Positions 52,520 to 63,360 of a DNA stretch of 64,000 nucleotides are shown one piece after another. The stretch is from Stenotrophomonas acidaminiphila. GTDB taxonomy: Bacteria > Pseudomonadota > Gammaproteobacteria > Xanthomonadales > Xanthomonadaceae. Under the pieces are notes generated by a model. That model saw nothing but the letters and a program-made list of their open reading frames with translations, made no database searches and was not told the origin of the DNA. The stretch is from positions 2,774,501 to 2,838,500 of the forward strand of contig CP019797.1 in the NCBI GenBank assembly GCA_002951995.1. The letters run 5' to 3'. The translations under genes were made by a program, and so were the position numbers. The stretch's first letter is position 1; each line of letters starts with the position of its first letter.

Positions 52520-55375
52520 TCAGAAGCGCTGGGTGTACTTCATGTAGATGTAGCGACCGATGTCGAAGCCGCCGTAGTAGGCGAAATCGCTGTTCGGCGC
52601 CGAGTACTGCAGCGAACCACGGTGGTTGAACACGTTGTTCGCACCCAGGGCGATGGTGGCATCCCACGGCGCCTTGTAGCTGACCTGCAGGTCGTGGAAG
52701 GTGTTGGAACCGGTGCTGCGCAGCGGCTCCCACTCGCCATTGGCGTAACGGTCGGCCAGGTCGCACCAGCCGTCGGCCAGGCTGACGCAGCCTTCCTTCA
52801 TGCCCGAGTAGTAGCGCGCGGTGTAGTTGGCACCGAAGTTGCCGTACTCCCAGTTCACGCCCAGGTTCGAACGCACGCGGAAGATGCCCGGGCTGCCGAC
52901 GTTGCCGATGATGATGGTGTCGCCGGCCTTGTTCTGGCCGACTTCATCGTACTTGGCGGTGTAGGTGGTCTGCCAATCCAGCGAGATCTGGCCGATGGCC
53001 AGTTCCGGCAGGCGATACTTGACACCCAGGTCGTAGCCTTCGGTCTCCATCTGGCCCAGGTTGGCCAGGCCGTAGAACATCTCGCTGATGTGACCATCGG
53101 CGGCGCGCACGATGCCGGCGCAACGGCTGCTGTTGCCCAGCACGTAGCAGTCGCGCAGGATGCGGTCGACGCTGTCGGAGATGATCATGTCCTTGATCTG
53201 GTAGTTGTACCAGTCAAGCGAGATGTCCAGACCCTGCACCCAGCGCGGGCTCCACACCAGACCCACGGTCTTGCTGGTGGAGGTTTCCGGCTTCAGGTTC
53301 GGGTTGGAACCGGAGATGAACTGATCCGGGGTGGCGCACGGCCAGGTGGTGCACGGAATCAGGCCCTGACCCAGCTGCTTGTAGTCCGGTGCGACGCCCG
53401 CGGCGGTGCAGGCGGCATTGCCGGCGACGCTGCCGGCCACGCCGACCGAGCACGGATCGGTGTACTTCTCGAAGCTCGAACCCAGGCCGCCGTACATGTT
53501 GTCGACCGACGGTGCGCGGAAGCCTTCGGCGTAGGTGCCGCGGACCAGCAGCTCATCCATCGGCCGCCAGGTCACGCCGAACTTGCCGTTCACGGTGCCA
53601 CCGAAGTTGCTGTAGTCCGAGTAACGGCCGGCAACGTTGACGGTCAGTTCCTTGGCGAAGGCCATGTCGGCCAGCACCGGCACGTTGAGCTCGAGGTAGA
53701 CCTCGTCCAGCTCGTACTTGCCGTTGGTGGTGGTCTGGCCCAGGCCGGTGTATTCGCCCGACTGCATGAAGGCGTCCGGCACGAAGCGGCCTTCTTCCTC
53801 GCGGTGCTCGACGCCGATGGCGAAGCCCAGGTCGCCTGCCGGCAGGGTCATGATCGAACCGGCCAGGTCAGCGGTGAACGACGTGGTCTTGGTCACGCCG
53901 GTGGTGGTGAAGGACGGGAACAGGAAGTTCTGCAGGTCCTTGTCGGCCAGCGAGCCCGGGCCGGCCACGCCGGCCGGCAGCAGCGGGTTCCACGCATAGC
54001 AGCCTTCGATCGGCTTGGCCGCGGTGCCGCAGCGGGCAACGCCGTTGGCATCGATGAACGACGGGCCCAGGGCCTGGCGCGCGGCGATCAGGCTCATGTC
54101 GCCGTGGTTGGTCTTGGTCGACTCGTTGCGGTTGAACAGCGCACCGACGTTCCAGTCGAACGACTTGTCGGCGAACTCGAAGAAGCCACTGATGGTCGGC
54201 GCGAAGCGCAGGGTCTTCAGCTTGCTTTCGGTGGTGCGCGGCATTTCCCACAGGCGGCGGCGGAACTCGACGTCCTGGCCGATCGGGTTGAACGCGCTGT
54301 CAGCCGACAGCGGGGTGCCGAACGACTGCGACTGGTACGGGTAACCGGCGATCTGCTGATCGGTGGTGCGCTCGTTGTACAGGATGTCGGCGTTGAACGA
54401 CACGCTGTCGGTGAAATCGTAGTTGCCGTTCACGTAGACCGACTTACGCTCGATGCCGGTCTGCAGCATCATCTGCTGGTTGGCGTTGGCGTATTCGGCC
54501 GGGGTGATCGGGTGGTAGTCGTTCGGGTTGGTCGGATCGCCGCCCGGATTCAGCGTCTGCCAGATCGGGCTCTTGTCCTTGGTCGGCTTGCAGTCGCCGA
54601 ACACGCGCGGATCGCACCACACGCCGTTCGGGCCGATCGGGCTCAGGTCACCGGCGGTGGTGTTGGGGCCCTTGCCGCCGTCACGGGAGAACCAGCGGTC
54701 CTTGGCCATCACCGGGTCCTGCTTGGAGTACTCGGCGGACAGGGTGATGCCACCGCGCTCGCCTTCCGAGCCCATGGTGAAGGAGTACTGGTTGGTTTCG
54801 CCGTCGCCCTCGCCGTACTGGCCCAGGTAGACCTGCGCTTCGGCGCCGTCGAAGCGCTTGCGGGTGATCACGTTGACCACGCCGGCGATGGCGTCCGAAC
54901 CGTAGATGGCCGAGGCGCCGTCCTTCAGGACTTCGATGCGCTCGATGGCCGACATCGGGATCTGGCTCAGGTCCTGGTAGCCGCCCGTGGTGGCGCCCAG
55001 GCGCTTGCCGTTCATCAGCACCAGGGTGCGGTTGGCGCCCAGGTTGCGGATGTCGATGTAGTAGCCGCCCACGTTCTCACCGGAGGCCAGGGCCTCGGAA
55101 CGGGAGATGGCCGGCGAGCCGGCCGAGGTCATGTTCTGCAGTACGTCGGCGACCGAGGTGAAGCCCTGCTTTTCCAGGTTCTCGCGGCTCAGGGTCAGGA
55201 TCGGCTGCTGCGTCTCCATGTTTGCGCCGCGGATGCGCGAGCCGGTGACTTCCAGGCGGTCCAGCGTGGTGGCGCCGGCAGCGGCGTCCTGCGCGGAGGC
55301 GAAAGCGGGGGTCAGCGCAATGGCGATGCCGGCCGGGAGCAGGCCCAGCCGCACTGCGGGAGTACGAAACTTCAT
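52520..55375 (-). CDS. TonB-dependent outer-membrane receptor
   Basis: A 951-residue outer-membrane receptor. A signal peptide ends near ASAQ (residue 28). The plug domain has TLDRLEVTGSRIRGANMETQ, SVADVLQNMTSAGSP, IDIRNLGANRTLVLMNGKRLG, IPMSAIERIEVLKDGASAIYGSDAIAGVVNV. The 22-stranded barrel ends in the expected C-terminal Phe (YMKYTQRF). Substrate is unknown; the long extracellular loops with paired Cys (GVWCDPRVFGDCK; CVSLADGWCD) resemble receptors for peptides or complex ligands. It is downstream of an AraC regulator and a membrane regulator on the same strand, likely its control system. Confidence 0.94.
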   Translation of the reverse strand: MKFRTPAVRLGLLPAGIAIALTPAFASAQDAAAGATTLDRLEVTGSRIRGANMETQQPILTLSRENLEKQGFTSVADVLQNMTSAGSPAISRSEALASGENVGGYYIDIRNLGANRTLVLMNGKRLGATTGGYQDLSQIPMSAIERIEVLKDGASAIYGSDAIAGVVNVITRKRFDGAEAQVYLGQYGEGDGETNQYSFTMGSEGERGGITLSAEYSKQDPVMAKDRWFSRDGGKGPNTTAGDLSPIGPNGVWCDPRVFGDCKPTKDKSPIWQTLNPGGDPTNPNDYHPITPAEYANANQQMMLQTGIERKSVYVNGNYDFTDSVSFNADILYNERTTDQQIAGYPYQSQSFGTPLSADSAFNPIGQDVEFRRRLWEMPRTTESKLKTLRFAPTISGFFEFADKSFDWNVGALFNRNESTKTNHGDMSLIAARQALGPSFIDANGVARCGTAAKPIEGCYAWNPLLPAGVAGPGSLADKDLQNFLFPSFTTTGVTKTTSFTADLAGSIMTLPAGDLGFAIGVEHREEEGRFVPDAFMQSGEYTGLGQTTTNGKYELDEVYLELNVPVLADMAFAKELTVNVAGRYSDYSNFGGTVNGKFGVTWRPMDELLVRGTYAEGFRAPSVDNMYGGLGSSFEKYTDPCSVGVAGSVAGNAACTAAGVAPDYKQLGQGLIPCTTWPCATPDQFISGSNPNLKPETSTSKTVGLVWSPRWVQGLDISLDWYNYQIKDMIISDSVDRILRDCYVLGNSSRCAGIVRAADGHISEMFYGLANLGQMETEGYDLGVKYRLPELAIGQISLDWQTTYTAKYDEVGQNKAGDTIIIGNVGSPGIFRVRSNLGVNWEYGNFGANYTARYYSGMKEGCVSLADGWCDLADRYANGEWEPLRSTGSNTFHDLQVSYKAPWDATIALGANNVFNHRGSLQYSAPNSDFAYYGGFDIGRYIYMKYTQRF

Positions 55376-55397
55376 GAATCTCTCCGGTTACGTTAGT

Positions 55398-55434
55398 GGT
55401 GTGTTAAACACCCCTGAACGTTACGTTCGTACCG
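55398..55434 (-). promoter_or_regulatory. candidate operator between AraC regulator and receptor
   Basis: Two small inverted repeats lie in the 45 bp between the AraC-type gene and the receptor and extend into the AraC gene's last codons: GGTGT-GTTAA-ACACC (55398-55412) and GAACG-TTA-CGTTC (55416-55428). They are good candidates for regulator binding upstream of the receptor. Confidence 0.4.
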
Positions 55435-56326
55435 AAGCCATGGGTTTGCGCGAAGCAGTCGCAAACTTTGCCGAATGTGGCGGGAGGCTGGCGCACGCCG
55501 CTTCGCGGTAGCGGCTGGCAGGAACGCCGAAACGCGCGCGGAAGGCGCGGGCGAAACTGCAGCAGTTGTCGAAGCCACTGGCCGCGGCGACCTCGCTGAT
55601 CATCATGTCGGTATCGCGCAGCAGCTGGGCCGCGCGCTCCAGGCGCAGGCGCGCGGACAGCGACTGCGGGCTTTCCTCGTACAGGCTCTGGAAGGTCTTG
55701 GACAGGTACCAGCTGGAGAAGTTGGTCAGCTCGGCCAGCTCGCCGATGCGCACCACGCGGTGGCTGTTGCCCTCCAGGTACATGCGCGCGCGCTGCATGC
55801 GGCCGAACACCTGGCGCTTGCGCAGGCGCGAGCGCCCCGGGCAGCGCTGCACGCCCTCGGAAAAGTCGCGCTGCAGCGAGGCCACGTGCAGCAGCAACGG
55901 GCGCAGCACGTGGGAACCGGGCTCGCGTGCCTGGGCCTCGCGCCACAGGCCCAGCGCGGTGCGCGCCTCGGCCCGGCTCATGACGCCGTGGCCGGCATAC
56001 AGGCCGCTGTCGGCCAGATCACCCAGGGTGCGCAGCGCAGCGGCGTCCAGCGCCACGCCGATGCACAGCCCGTCGCGGCTGGCCTGGATCAGCGGGCGCG
56101 AGTCCTTCTCGAACGCGATCCACTCGCGCTGGCGCAGGCGGAAGCGGCCTTCCCTGGATTCCACCCAGGCACTGCCGCGCAGCTGCATCCACACCGTGAA
56201 CACCGTGCCCGATGTCTGCAGGCTGCCCAGGCGGGCGACGCCCACGCAGTTCGGGCGCGGACCGTCCTCCGGCTGCTTCTCGAACGAAACCGACTGGCCG
56301 CGATCGACCCAGGCCACCTGTCGCAT
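55421..56326 (-). CDS. AraC family transcriptional regulator
   Basis: A 301-residue regulator with a C-terminal AraC DNA-binding domain (about 190-285): RIGELAELTNFSSWYLSKTFQSLYEESP (first helix-turn-helix) and ISEVAAASGFDNCCSFARAFRARFGVPASRYR (second). The N-terminal about 170 residues are a probable ligand-binding domain without clear match. The extreme C-terminus is poorly conserved. It is 45 bp upstream of the TonB-dependent receptor on the same strand and is inferred to control it. Confidence 0.9.
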   Translation of the reverse strand: MRQVAWVDRGQSVSFEKQPEDGPRPNCVGVARLGSLQTSGTVFTVWMQLRGSAWVESREGRFRLRQREWIAFEKDSRPLIQASRDGLCIGVALDAAALRTLGDLADSGLYAGHGVMSRAEARTALGLWREAQAREPGSHVLRPLLLHVASLQRDFSEGVQRCPGRSRLRKRQVFGRMQRARMYLEGNSHRVVRIGELAELTNFSSWYLSKTFQSLYEESPQSLSARLRLERAAQLLRDTDMMISEVAAASGFDNCCSFARAFRARFGVPASRYREAACASLPPHSAKFATASRKPMASVRT

Positions 56327-56438
56327 GACTCACCATCATTTGCCTTCAATGGCCGATGGTTTTGCCAACTCTGGCGGCAGTCGTCAGGAAGTTGCGACGA
56401 GAACCTTCCGAATTCTTCCGGAACCGCGAACGAAGAAA

Positions 56439-58757
56439 TCACGAATCCGGTTTTCCCAACAGGGGCAACCACTTGAGCACGCCCAGCGAGGGTCGCGAGG
56501 GTGCTTCGGGGACCGGCATGATGCCGATGTCGGTGCCATCGGACACCGCCAGCGGCACGTATACCGCGGCGCCATCGGGCGCCACGCTGAACCCGTTGGT
56601 GGCGGCCGCGGCGCGTGCCTCGAGGCAGCGCGGCGGTTGTGTCTGGTCGAGCCGGCTCAGCTGCACCGAGCATCCGTCATCCTGGCGCAGGTACGCGACC
56701 GCGCCATCGCCGCCCAGGGCCCAGGTGCGGAAGCGCCAGCGGGTCGGCACCTCCCCGCTGAGCTCATGGAAACTGCCCGGCGCCAGCGCGGCATCGGCCG
56801 ACCACAGCCCGCCTTCGGCCAGCCGGGTGAACAACACCCGCTGCGTCGCGCGGTCGTAGCGCACCTGCGACACGCCGGCCACCTGCGCGACCCGCCGCCA
56901 CTGGCCGCCGCCGCGGTCGAACAGGGACAACGTGGCCGGGCCGTCGCCCTCGCTGCCGATCACGAACACCAGATGCGGGGCGGGGCCATAGACGGCCTGC
57001 AGCGGTTCGGCAACCGGCACCGGCAGCCGCTTCCATTGCCCCTGCTCGGGCACGACTTCGTAGATGCCGGGCCGGCCGTCGTCGTCACGGCCGCTGACCA
57101 GCACCTGGCGGCTGTCGGGCGACCAGTCCGGTGACTGCCGCGCCTCGGGGCGGAAGCCGTCCACCGGGCGCAGGGAATCGGACTGCCCCAGCCGCGCCCA
57201 CCACAGCGCGAACGCACCGGAGCGGTTGGAAGTGAACACCAGTTGCTGGCCGTCGGGCGCGATCATCGGCTGGGCATCGCGCCCGGACGACGCGAACAGC
57301 CGTTCCTTGCGTCCGGGATCGTCCAGCGGGACCCGGAACAGGCCGAACTGCGGCGCGCGGTGCATGAAGGCGAGCAGCGTGCCCATGCCGGCCACGCTGG
57401 GACTCTGCGCGTCATCCACGCCCAGGTCCTTGAGCAGGCCCGAACGCAGGTCCACCTGGTACAACCGCGATTCGCTGTCTATGCGCCGCCCGAACACGAT
57501 GGCGTGCTCGCCCAGCCAGGCCCAGCCGCGCATCTCCGCGCTGCCGCTGGTGACGCGGCGGGCGTCGCCGCCATTGGCGTCCATCACCCACACCGCGCCC
57601 AGCTGCGGGTTGCGGGTGAATCCAAGCTGGCGGCCGTCGGGCGAGTAGCGCGGCGCGTAATCGAAGTCGCCTTCGCCCCGCGCGTAATCCAGCACCGTCC
57701 AGCGTCCCGTTGCCAGGTCCAGGGTGCGGATGCCGGGCGCACCGTGGGGGCCGGTCATCGAGCCGAACACCAGCCCGCGCCCATCCGGCGTCCAGCTGAA
57801 GCTGAGCATCTCGGCGCCATCGCAGGCCGTGGCGCGGCGCGCACTGCCGCCGGTGGCGCCGACCACCAGCACCTCGCAGCTGCCGCCGGCGGCGAACCGT
57901 GCGAACGCGATCTCGCGCCCATCCGGCGACCACGCCGGGAACCGGTCCATGGCACCCGCGGGCGCCTTCACCAGCGTCGCAGACGTGGTGCTGCCGGTGC
58001 TCTGCACCTTGAGCGTCGAACCGCCATCGCTTTCGTCGGCAAAGGCGACCAGCGCGCCATCGGGCGACAACGCCGGGAACGTGCCGAATCCCTGGCTGGC
58101 GGTGATCAGGCGGTACGGACGCTGCGGACTGCCGATCACGCCGGTACCGTCGGCCGTGACCGCGTCCGGCGCGCGCGCGGCGACCGGGCGCTGCCACAGC
58201 AGCCAGGCCATCGTCAGCGAGCTGCACAACAGCAGCAGGCCCACCACCAGCAGCAGGCGACGCCGTGCGCGGCGCCAGAATCCGGCGGCCCTGGCTGCAT
58301 CCGGCAGCGCCGCGGTGCCCGTCGCATCTGCCGCATCTGCCGCATCCACCGGCTGCGCCACCGCGTCGGCGGCCGGCGAAGGTGCTTCTTCCTGCTCCTT
58401 CGCCCACGCCACCGGCGCGCGCAGCCGATAGCCGGTCTTGGCGATCGTTTCGATGTACTCCTGTCCCTGCGGGAACGCGCCACCGGCGGACAACGCCTTG
58501 CGCAGCTGGGTGACCGCCTGGGTCAATACGTCGTTGGTCGGCAGGGTGTCGGGCCACACCTGCGCGAACAGTTCATCGCGGGTCACCACATTGCCGGCGC
58601 CACGCGCCAGCACCAGCAGCACGCCGATCGCCTTGGGCGTGAGCCGCACGCTGCGACGGGCGCCAGGGGCATGCACCTCGCGCGATGGCAGGACGACCAG
58701 GCAGTCGCCGATATGCAGGCGTTCAGGGGGAGAAAGAGCGCTGTTGATGGGTTCCAT
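56439..58757 (-). CDS. wHTH-transmembrane-PD40 regulator
   Basis: A 772-residue membrane regulator. An OmpR/PhoB-type winged helix fills about 10-110 (RSVRLTPKAIGVLLVLARGAGNVVTRDELFAQVWP then NDVLTQAVTQLRKAL). A Pro/Ala-rich linker and one transmembrane helix (LLLVVGLLLLCSSLTMAWLLW, about 170-190) follow. The periplasmic part has TolB/PD40 blades (ALSPDGALVAFAD, AWSPDGREIAFAR, RYSPDGRQLGFTR, DWSPDSRQVLVSG). A one-component, CadC/ToxR-like sensor is inferred. ATG 58757 is preferred to 58844. It precedes the AraC regulator and receptor on the same strand. Confidence 0.88.
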   Translation of the reverse strand: MEPINSALSPPERLHIGDCLVVLPSREVHAPGARRSVRLTPKAIGVLLVLARGAGNVVTRDELFAQVWPDTLPTNDVLTQAVTQLRKALSAGGAFPQGQEYIETIAKTGYRLRAPVAWAKEQEEAPSPAADAVAQPVDAADAADATGTAALPDAARAAGFWRRARRRLLLVVGLLLLCSSLTMAWLLWQRPVAARAPDAVTADGTGVIGSPQRPYRLITASQGFGTFPALSPDGALVAFADESDGGSTLKVQSTGSTTSATLVKAPAGAMDRFPAWSPDGREIAFARFAAGGSCEVLVVGATGGSARRATACDGAEMLSFSWTPDGRGLVFGSMTGPHGAPGIRTLDLATGRWTVLDYARGEGDFDYAPRYSPDGRQLGFTRNPQLGAVWVMDANGGDARRVTSGSAEMRGWAWLGEHAIVFGRRIDSESRLYQVDLRSGLLKDLGVDDAQSPSVAGMGTLLAFMHRAPQFGLFRVPLDDPGRKERLFASSGRDAQPMIAPDGQQLVFTSNRSGAFALWWARLGQSDSLRPVDGFRPEARQSPDWSPDSRQVLVSGRDDDGRPGIYEVVPEQGQWKRLPVPVAEPLQAVYGPAPHLVFVIGSEGDGPATLSLFDRGGGQWRRVAQVAGVSQVRYDRATQRVLFTRLAEGGLWSADAALAPGSFHELSGEVPTRWRFRTWALGGDGAVAYLRQDDGCSVQLSRLDQTQPPRCLEARAAAATNGFSVAPDGAAVYVPLAVSDGTDIGIMPVPEAPSRPSLGVLKWLPLLGKPDS

Positions 58758-58897
58758 GCCGGTCAGGGATTGAATCGCTGGAGGGCATCGTCCTGTGCCC
58801 GCCCCCTGGTGGTGTTGCCGCCAGTGAACCGCCAAATTCCGCAAATGGCGTCAACGCAAAGAGCAAATGTTTCAAGGCGCGCGGATATTAGCCTATG

Positions 58898-58999
58898 GCA
58901 GTTACCCGTGTACCCATGCGGGACGACACCAGGCTCTCTCTCGCCGACGCAATCCACATAATCCGTTTCAGAATTCGCGCCCCAGGGCGCGATTTTTTT
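58898..58999 (+). ncRNA. small-RNA candidate ending in a strong terminator
   Basis: No plus-strand gene lies upstream of the terminator at 58975-58999, so it may end an independent short transcript. TATTAG at 58886-58891 is a possible -10, giving a start near 58898 and a transcript of about 100 nt. The -35 region is unconvincing and no known RNA family is recognised. Confidence 0.3.
58975..58999 (+). terminator. strong rho-independent terminator without an upstream gene
   Basis: TCGCGCC (58975-58981) pairs with GGCGCGA (58986-58992) around CCAG, followed by seven T. The nearest plus-strand gene upstream ends at 52222, more than 6 kb away. Confidence 0.8.
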
Positions 59000-59030
59000 A
59001 TCTGCCGTTCATTCTTCGGCAAACGCCCCG

Positions 59031-59070
59031 GCACGCAGCAATCACGCAAACCCGCGTGATTGCTGCGTGC
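59031..59070. repeat. perfect 17-bp inverted repeat
   Basis: GCACGCAGCAATCACGC (59031-59047) and its exact complement (59054-59070) around a 6-nt AAACCC loop. It is not followed by a T-tract on either strand, so it is not a typical terminator. It lies about 170 bp past the thiC stop. Confidence 0.8.
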
Positions 59071-59241
59071 GCGGCCAATACGCGCCGCCGCACCGTTGTC
59101 ACCGGTGCGGGCAATTCAACAAGCTGAAGAAAACATAAAGACAGATTCACGCCACTGCGCCCGTCCGCCGCGTGCCGCGGGCGCGGCGGCAATCACCGCC
59201 GTGCCCGCGCGGCAACGCGGCACCGCGCGGGCACCGGCGCA

Positions 59242-61320
<2,079 letters not shown>

Positions 61321-61324
61321 CGGC

Positions 61325-61330
61325 ATTAGA
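61325..61330 (-). promoter_or_regulatory. possible -10 element of the thiC transcript
   Basis: TCTAAT on the minus strand, just upstream of the riboswitch 5' end, would place initiation near 61318. The -35 region is not obvious. Confidence 0.4.
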
Positions 61331-61597
61331 ACACGAAGCGGCCGGCCGGGTGGAACGCGCGGCCGGCACGCCACCGGCGCGGGCCGCGTGGCGGCGACGC
61401 GGCGGGCACTAACGAATTCGTGACGTCGGGTTCAGTAGGATGCGCCGCTGCCGCCGCCAGGCGGCCCCGTGCCGCCATGCCGGCCTCCCTCCTTCCGTGT
61501 CCGCGGGCAACCGGTTACGCCATGACCGGCGCCGCGGCGACCGGTTCCGCTGCAAGCCCTGGCTCGCTCCCCATCCCCAGATCGGAGAAGCTCCTCC

Positions 61598-63154
61598 ATG
61601 GTGTTTCGTGTTTCCATCGCGCTGGTCGCCGCCCTGGTGCTGCTGGCCGGCATCGCCCCCGGCCCCTTCAACGACGTGGTGCAGGCCGTGCTGGTCGACG
61701 TCGTGCGCAGCGTCGGCTGGCTGTACCTGCTGATCGTGTTCCTGACGCTGACCTTCCTGCTGTACCTGGCGTTCGGCCGTTTCGGCAACCTGCGCATCGG
61801 CGGCGAGGACGCCGAGCCGGACTTCTCGCGCGCCAGCTGGCTGGCGATGCTGTTCGCCACCGGCATGGGCATCGGCCTGGTGTTCTGGGGCGCGGCCGAG
61901 CCGATCTCGCATTTCTCCAAGCCGCCCGAAGGGCTGCCGCCGCAAAGCGTGGACGCGGCGCGCGCGGCGATGCGCTACGCCTTCTTCCACTGGGGCCTGC
62001 ACCCGTGGGCGATCTACGCCCTGATCGGGCTGGCGATGGCGTGGTTCCAGTACAACCGCAACGGCCGCGGCCTGATCAGCGACATGCTGCAACCGCTGAT
62101 CGGGCGCCACCACCGCGGCGCCATCGGCCACGCGGTCAACATCGCCGCGGTGGTGGCCACCGCGATCGGCGTGGCCACCACGCTGGGCTTCGGCACCATC
62201 CAGATCGCCGCCGGACTGCAGCGCGTGTTCGGCATCCACGCCACCGTCGCGGCGCAGCTGGGCATCATCGCCATCGCCTTCGTGCTGTACATGGCCTCGA
62301 CCCTGAGCGGCGTGGACCGTGGCATCAAGTGGCTGTCCAACTGCAACCTGCTGCTGGCCGCGCTGCTGCTGGCCGCGGTGCTGGTGCTGGGGCCGACCGG
62401 CTTCATCTTCGACACCTTCACCACCACCCTCGGCGCCTACCTCAACCAGCTGGTGACCATGAGCCTGCGCATGTCGCCGTTCTCGGGCAGCACGTGGGTG
62501 GCGGACTGGACGATCTTCTACTGGGCCTGGTGGATCGCCTGGGCGCCGTTCGTGGGCGCGTTCATCGCCCGTGTGTCGCGCGGGCGCAGCGTGCGCGAGT
62601 TCGTGGTCGGCGTGGTGCTGGCGCCGACGCTGCTTGGTTTCGTGTGGTTCTCAGTATTCGGCGGCAGTGCGCTGTGGGCGCAGATCAGCGGCCACGCCGA
62701 CCTGCTGCAGGCACTGGGCAACGGCTATGAGACGGTGCTGTTCGCGCTGTTCGACAGCCTGCCCGGCGGCTTGCTGCTGTCGGGCATCGCGCTGGTGCTG
62801 CTGGTGATCTTCTTCGTCACCTCGGCCGATTCGGCGGTGCTGGTGCTGGCCAGCATGTCCACCGACGAAGCCGGCGATCCGCCGCCGGCGCGCAAGGCGG
62901 TATGGGGCGTGGCGGTGGCGCTGATCGCCGCGGCCCTGCTGCTGGCCGGCGGGCTGGACGCGCTGCAGGGCATGATCACCATCGCCGCGTTGCCGTTCGC
63001 GCTGCTGATGGTGATGGTGATGGTGTGCCTGTACCGCGTGCTGGACCTGGAGTACCAGCTGGAACGGCGCCGCGCGCAGCGCGCGCGGCATGCCGTGCAG
63101 GCGTGGATCGAACGCGAGATGGCCGCGCAGGAAGAGGCTGGAGAGCAGAAGTGA
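61598..63154 (+). CDS. BCCT family betaine/choline/carnitine transporter
   Basis: A 518-residue inner-membrane transporter of compatible solutes (glycine betaine, choline or carnitine). About 12 membrane segments are visible. Motifs are GMGIGLVFWGAAEPISHF, the FFHWGLHPWAIYAL region, and WTIFYWAWWIAWAPFVGAFIARVSRGRSVREF, with the Trp-rich box lining the site. The C-terminal tail is short and charged (QAWIEREMAAQEEAGEQK), much less than in osmosensing BetP. ATG 61598 has GGAGAAG upstream. It is divergent from the thiC riboswitch. Confidence 0.94.
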   Translation: MVFRVSIALVAALVLLAGIAPGPFNDVVQAVLVDVVRSVGWLYLLIVFLTLTFLLYLAFGRFGNLRIGGEDAEPDFSRASWLAMLFATGMGIGLVFWGAAEPISHFSKPPEGLPPQSVDAARAAMRYAFFHWGLHPWAIYALIGLAMAWFQYNRNGRGLISDMLQPLIGRHHRGAIGHAVNIAAVVATAIGVATTLGFGTIQIAAGLQRVFGIHATVAAQLGIIAIAFVLYMASTLSGVDRGIKWLSNCNLLLAALLLAAVLVLGPTGFIFDTFTTTLGAYLNQLVTMSLRMSPFSGSTWVADWTIFYWAWWIAWAPFVGAFIARVSRGRSVREFVVGVVLAPTLLGFVWFSVFGGSALWAQISGHADLLQALGNGYETVLFALFDSLPGGLLLSGIALVLLVIFFVTSADSAVLVLASMSTDEAGDPPPARKAVWGVAVALIAAALLLAGGLDALQGMITIAALPFALLMVMVMVCLYRVLDLEYQLERRRAQRARHAVQAWIEREMAAQEEAGEQK

Positions 63155-63181
63155 GCGGGGCGGCGGAGTGAGTTAACGCCA

Positions 63182-63353
63182 AGGAATGAGTGAACAGGAG
63201 TGAGAAAAGGCAACAGCGGCTCCGCGGTTGCCTGCCATCTCCGCATCATTCCGTCATTGGCGCGCAGGCGGGAAGCGCCTTCCAACGCACGCATGCCTGG
63301 TAATGACGGCATCCAGGCCTTTTCTCACTCCTCACTCCTCTTCACTCACTCCT
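63182..63353. repeat. nested inverted repeat between the BCCT and ggt genes
   Basis: An arm AGGAGTGAGAAAAGGC (63196-63211) has its complement at 63317-63332. Outside it, AGGAATGAGTGAA (63182-63194) has a 12/13 complement at 63341-63353, offset by 8 nt. Inside it, CCGTCATT (63251-63258) pairs with 63303-63310 and a hairpin GGCAAC...GTTGCC lies between. The whole sits between convergent genes. Confidence 0.75.
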
Positions 63354-63360
63354 GGCCTCA

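Larger units (their letters stand above)
58758..59241. other. intergenic region upstream of the wHTH-PD40 gene
   Basis: 484 bp between the divergently placed wHTH-PD40 gene and the 3' end of thiC. No gene is credible. It holds a strong plus-strand terminator (58975-58999) and a perfect 17-bp inverted repeat (59031-59070), plus further short GC palindromes near 59165-59190. Confidence 0.7.

Noticed and set aside
52478..55396. 972-codon open frame on the plus strand across the TonB-dependent receptor
   Set aside because: Antisense shadow of a receptor with unmistakable motifs; the translation is Val/Ala/His-rich without any domain.
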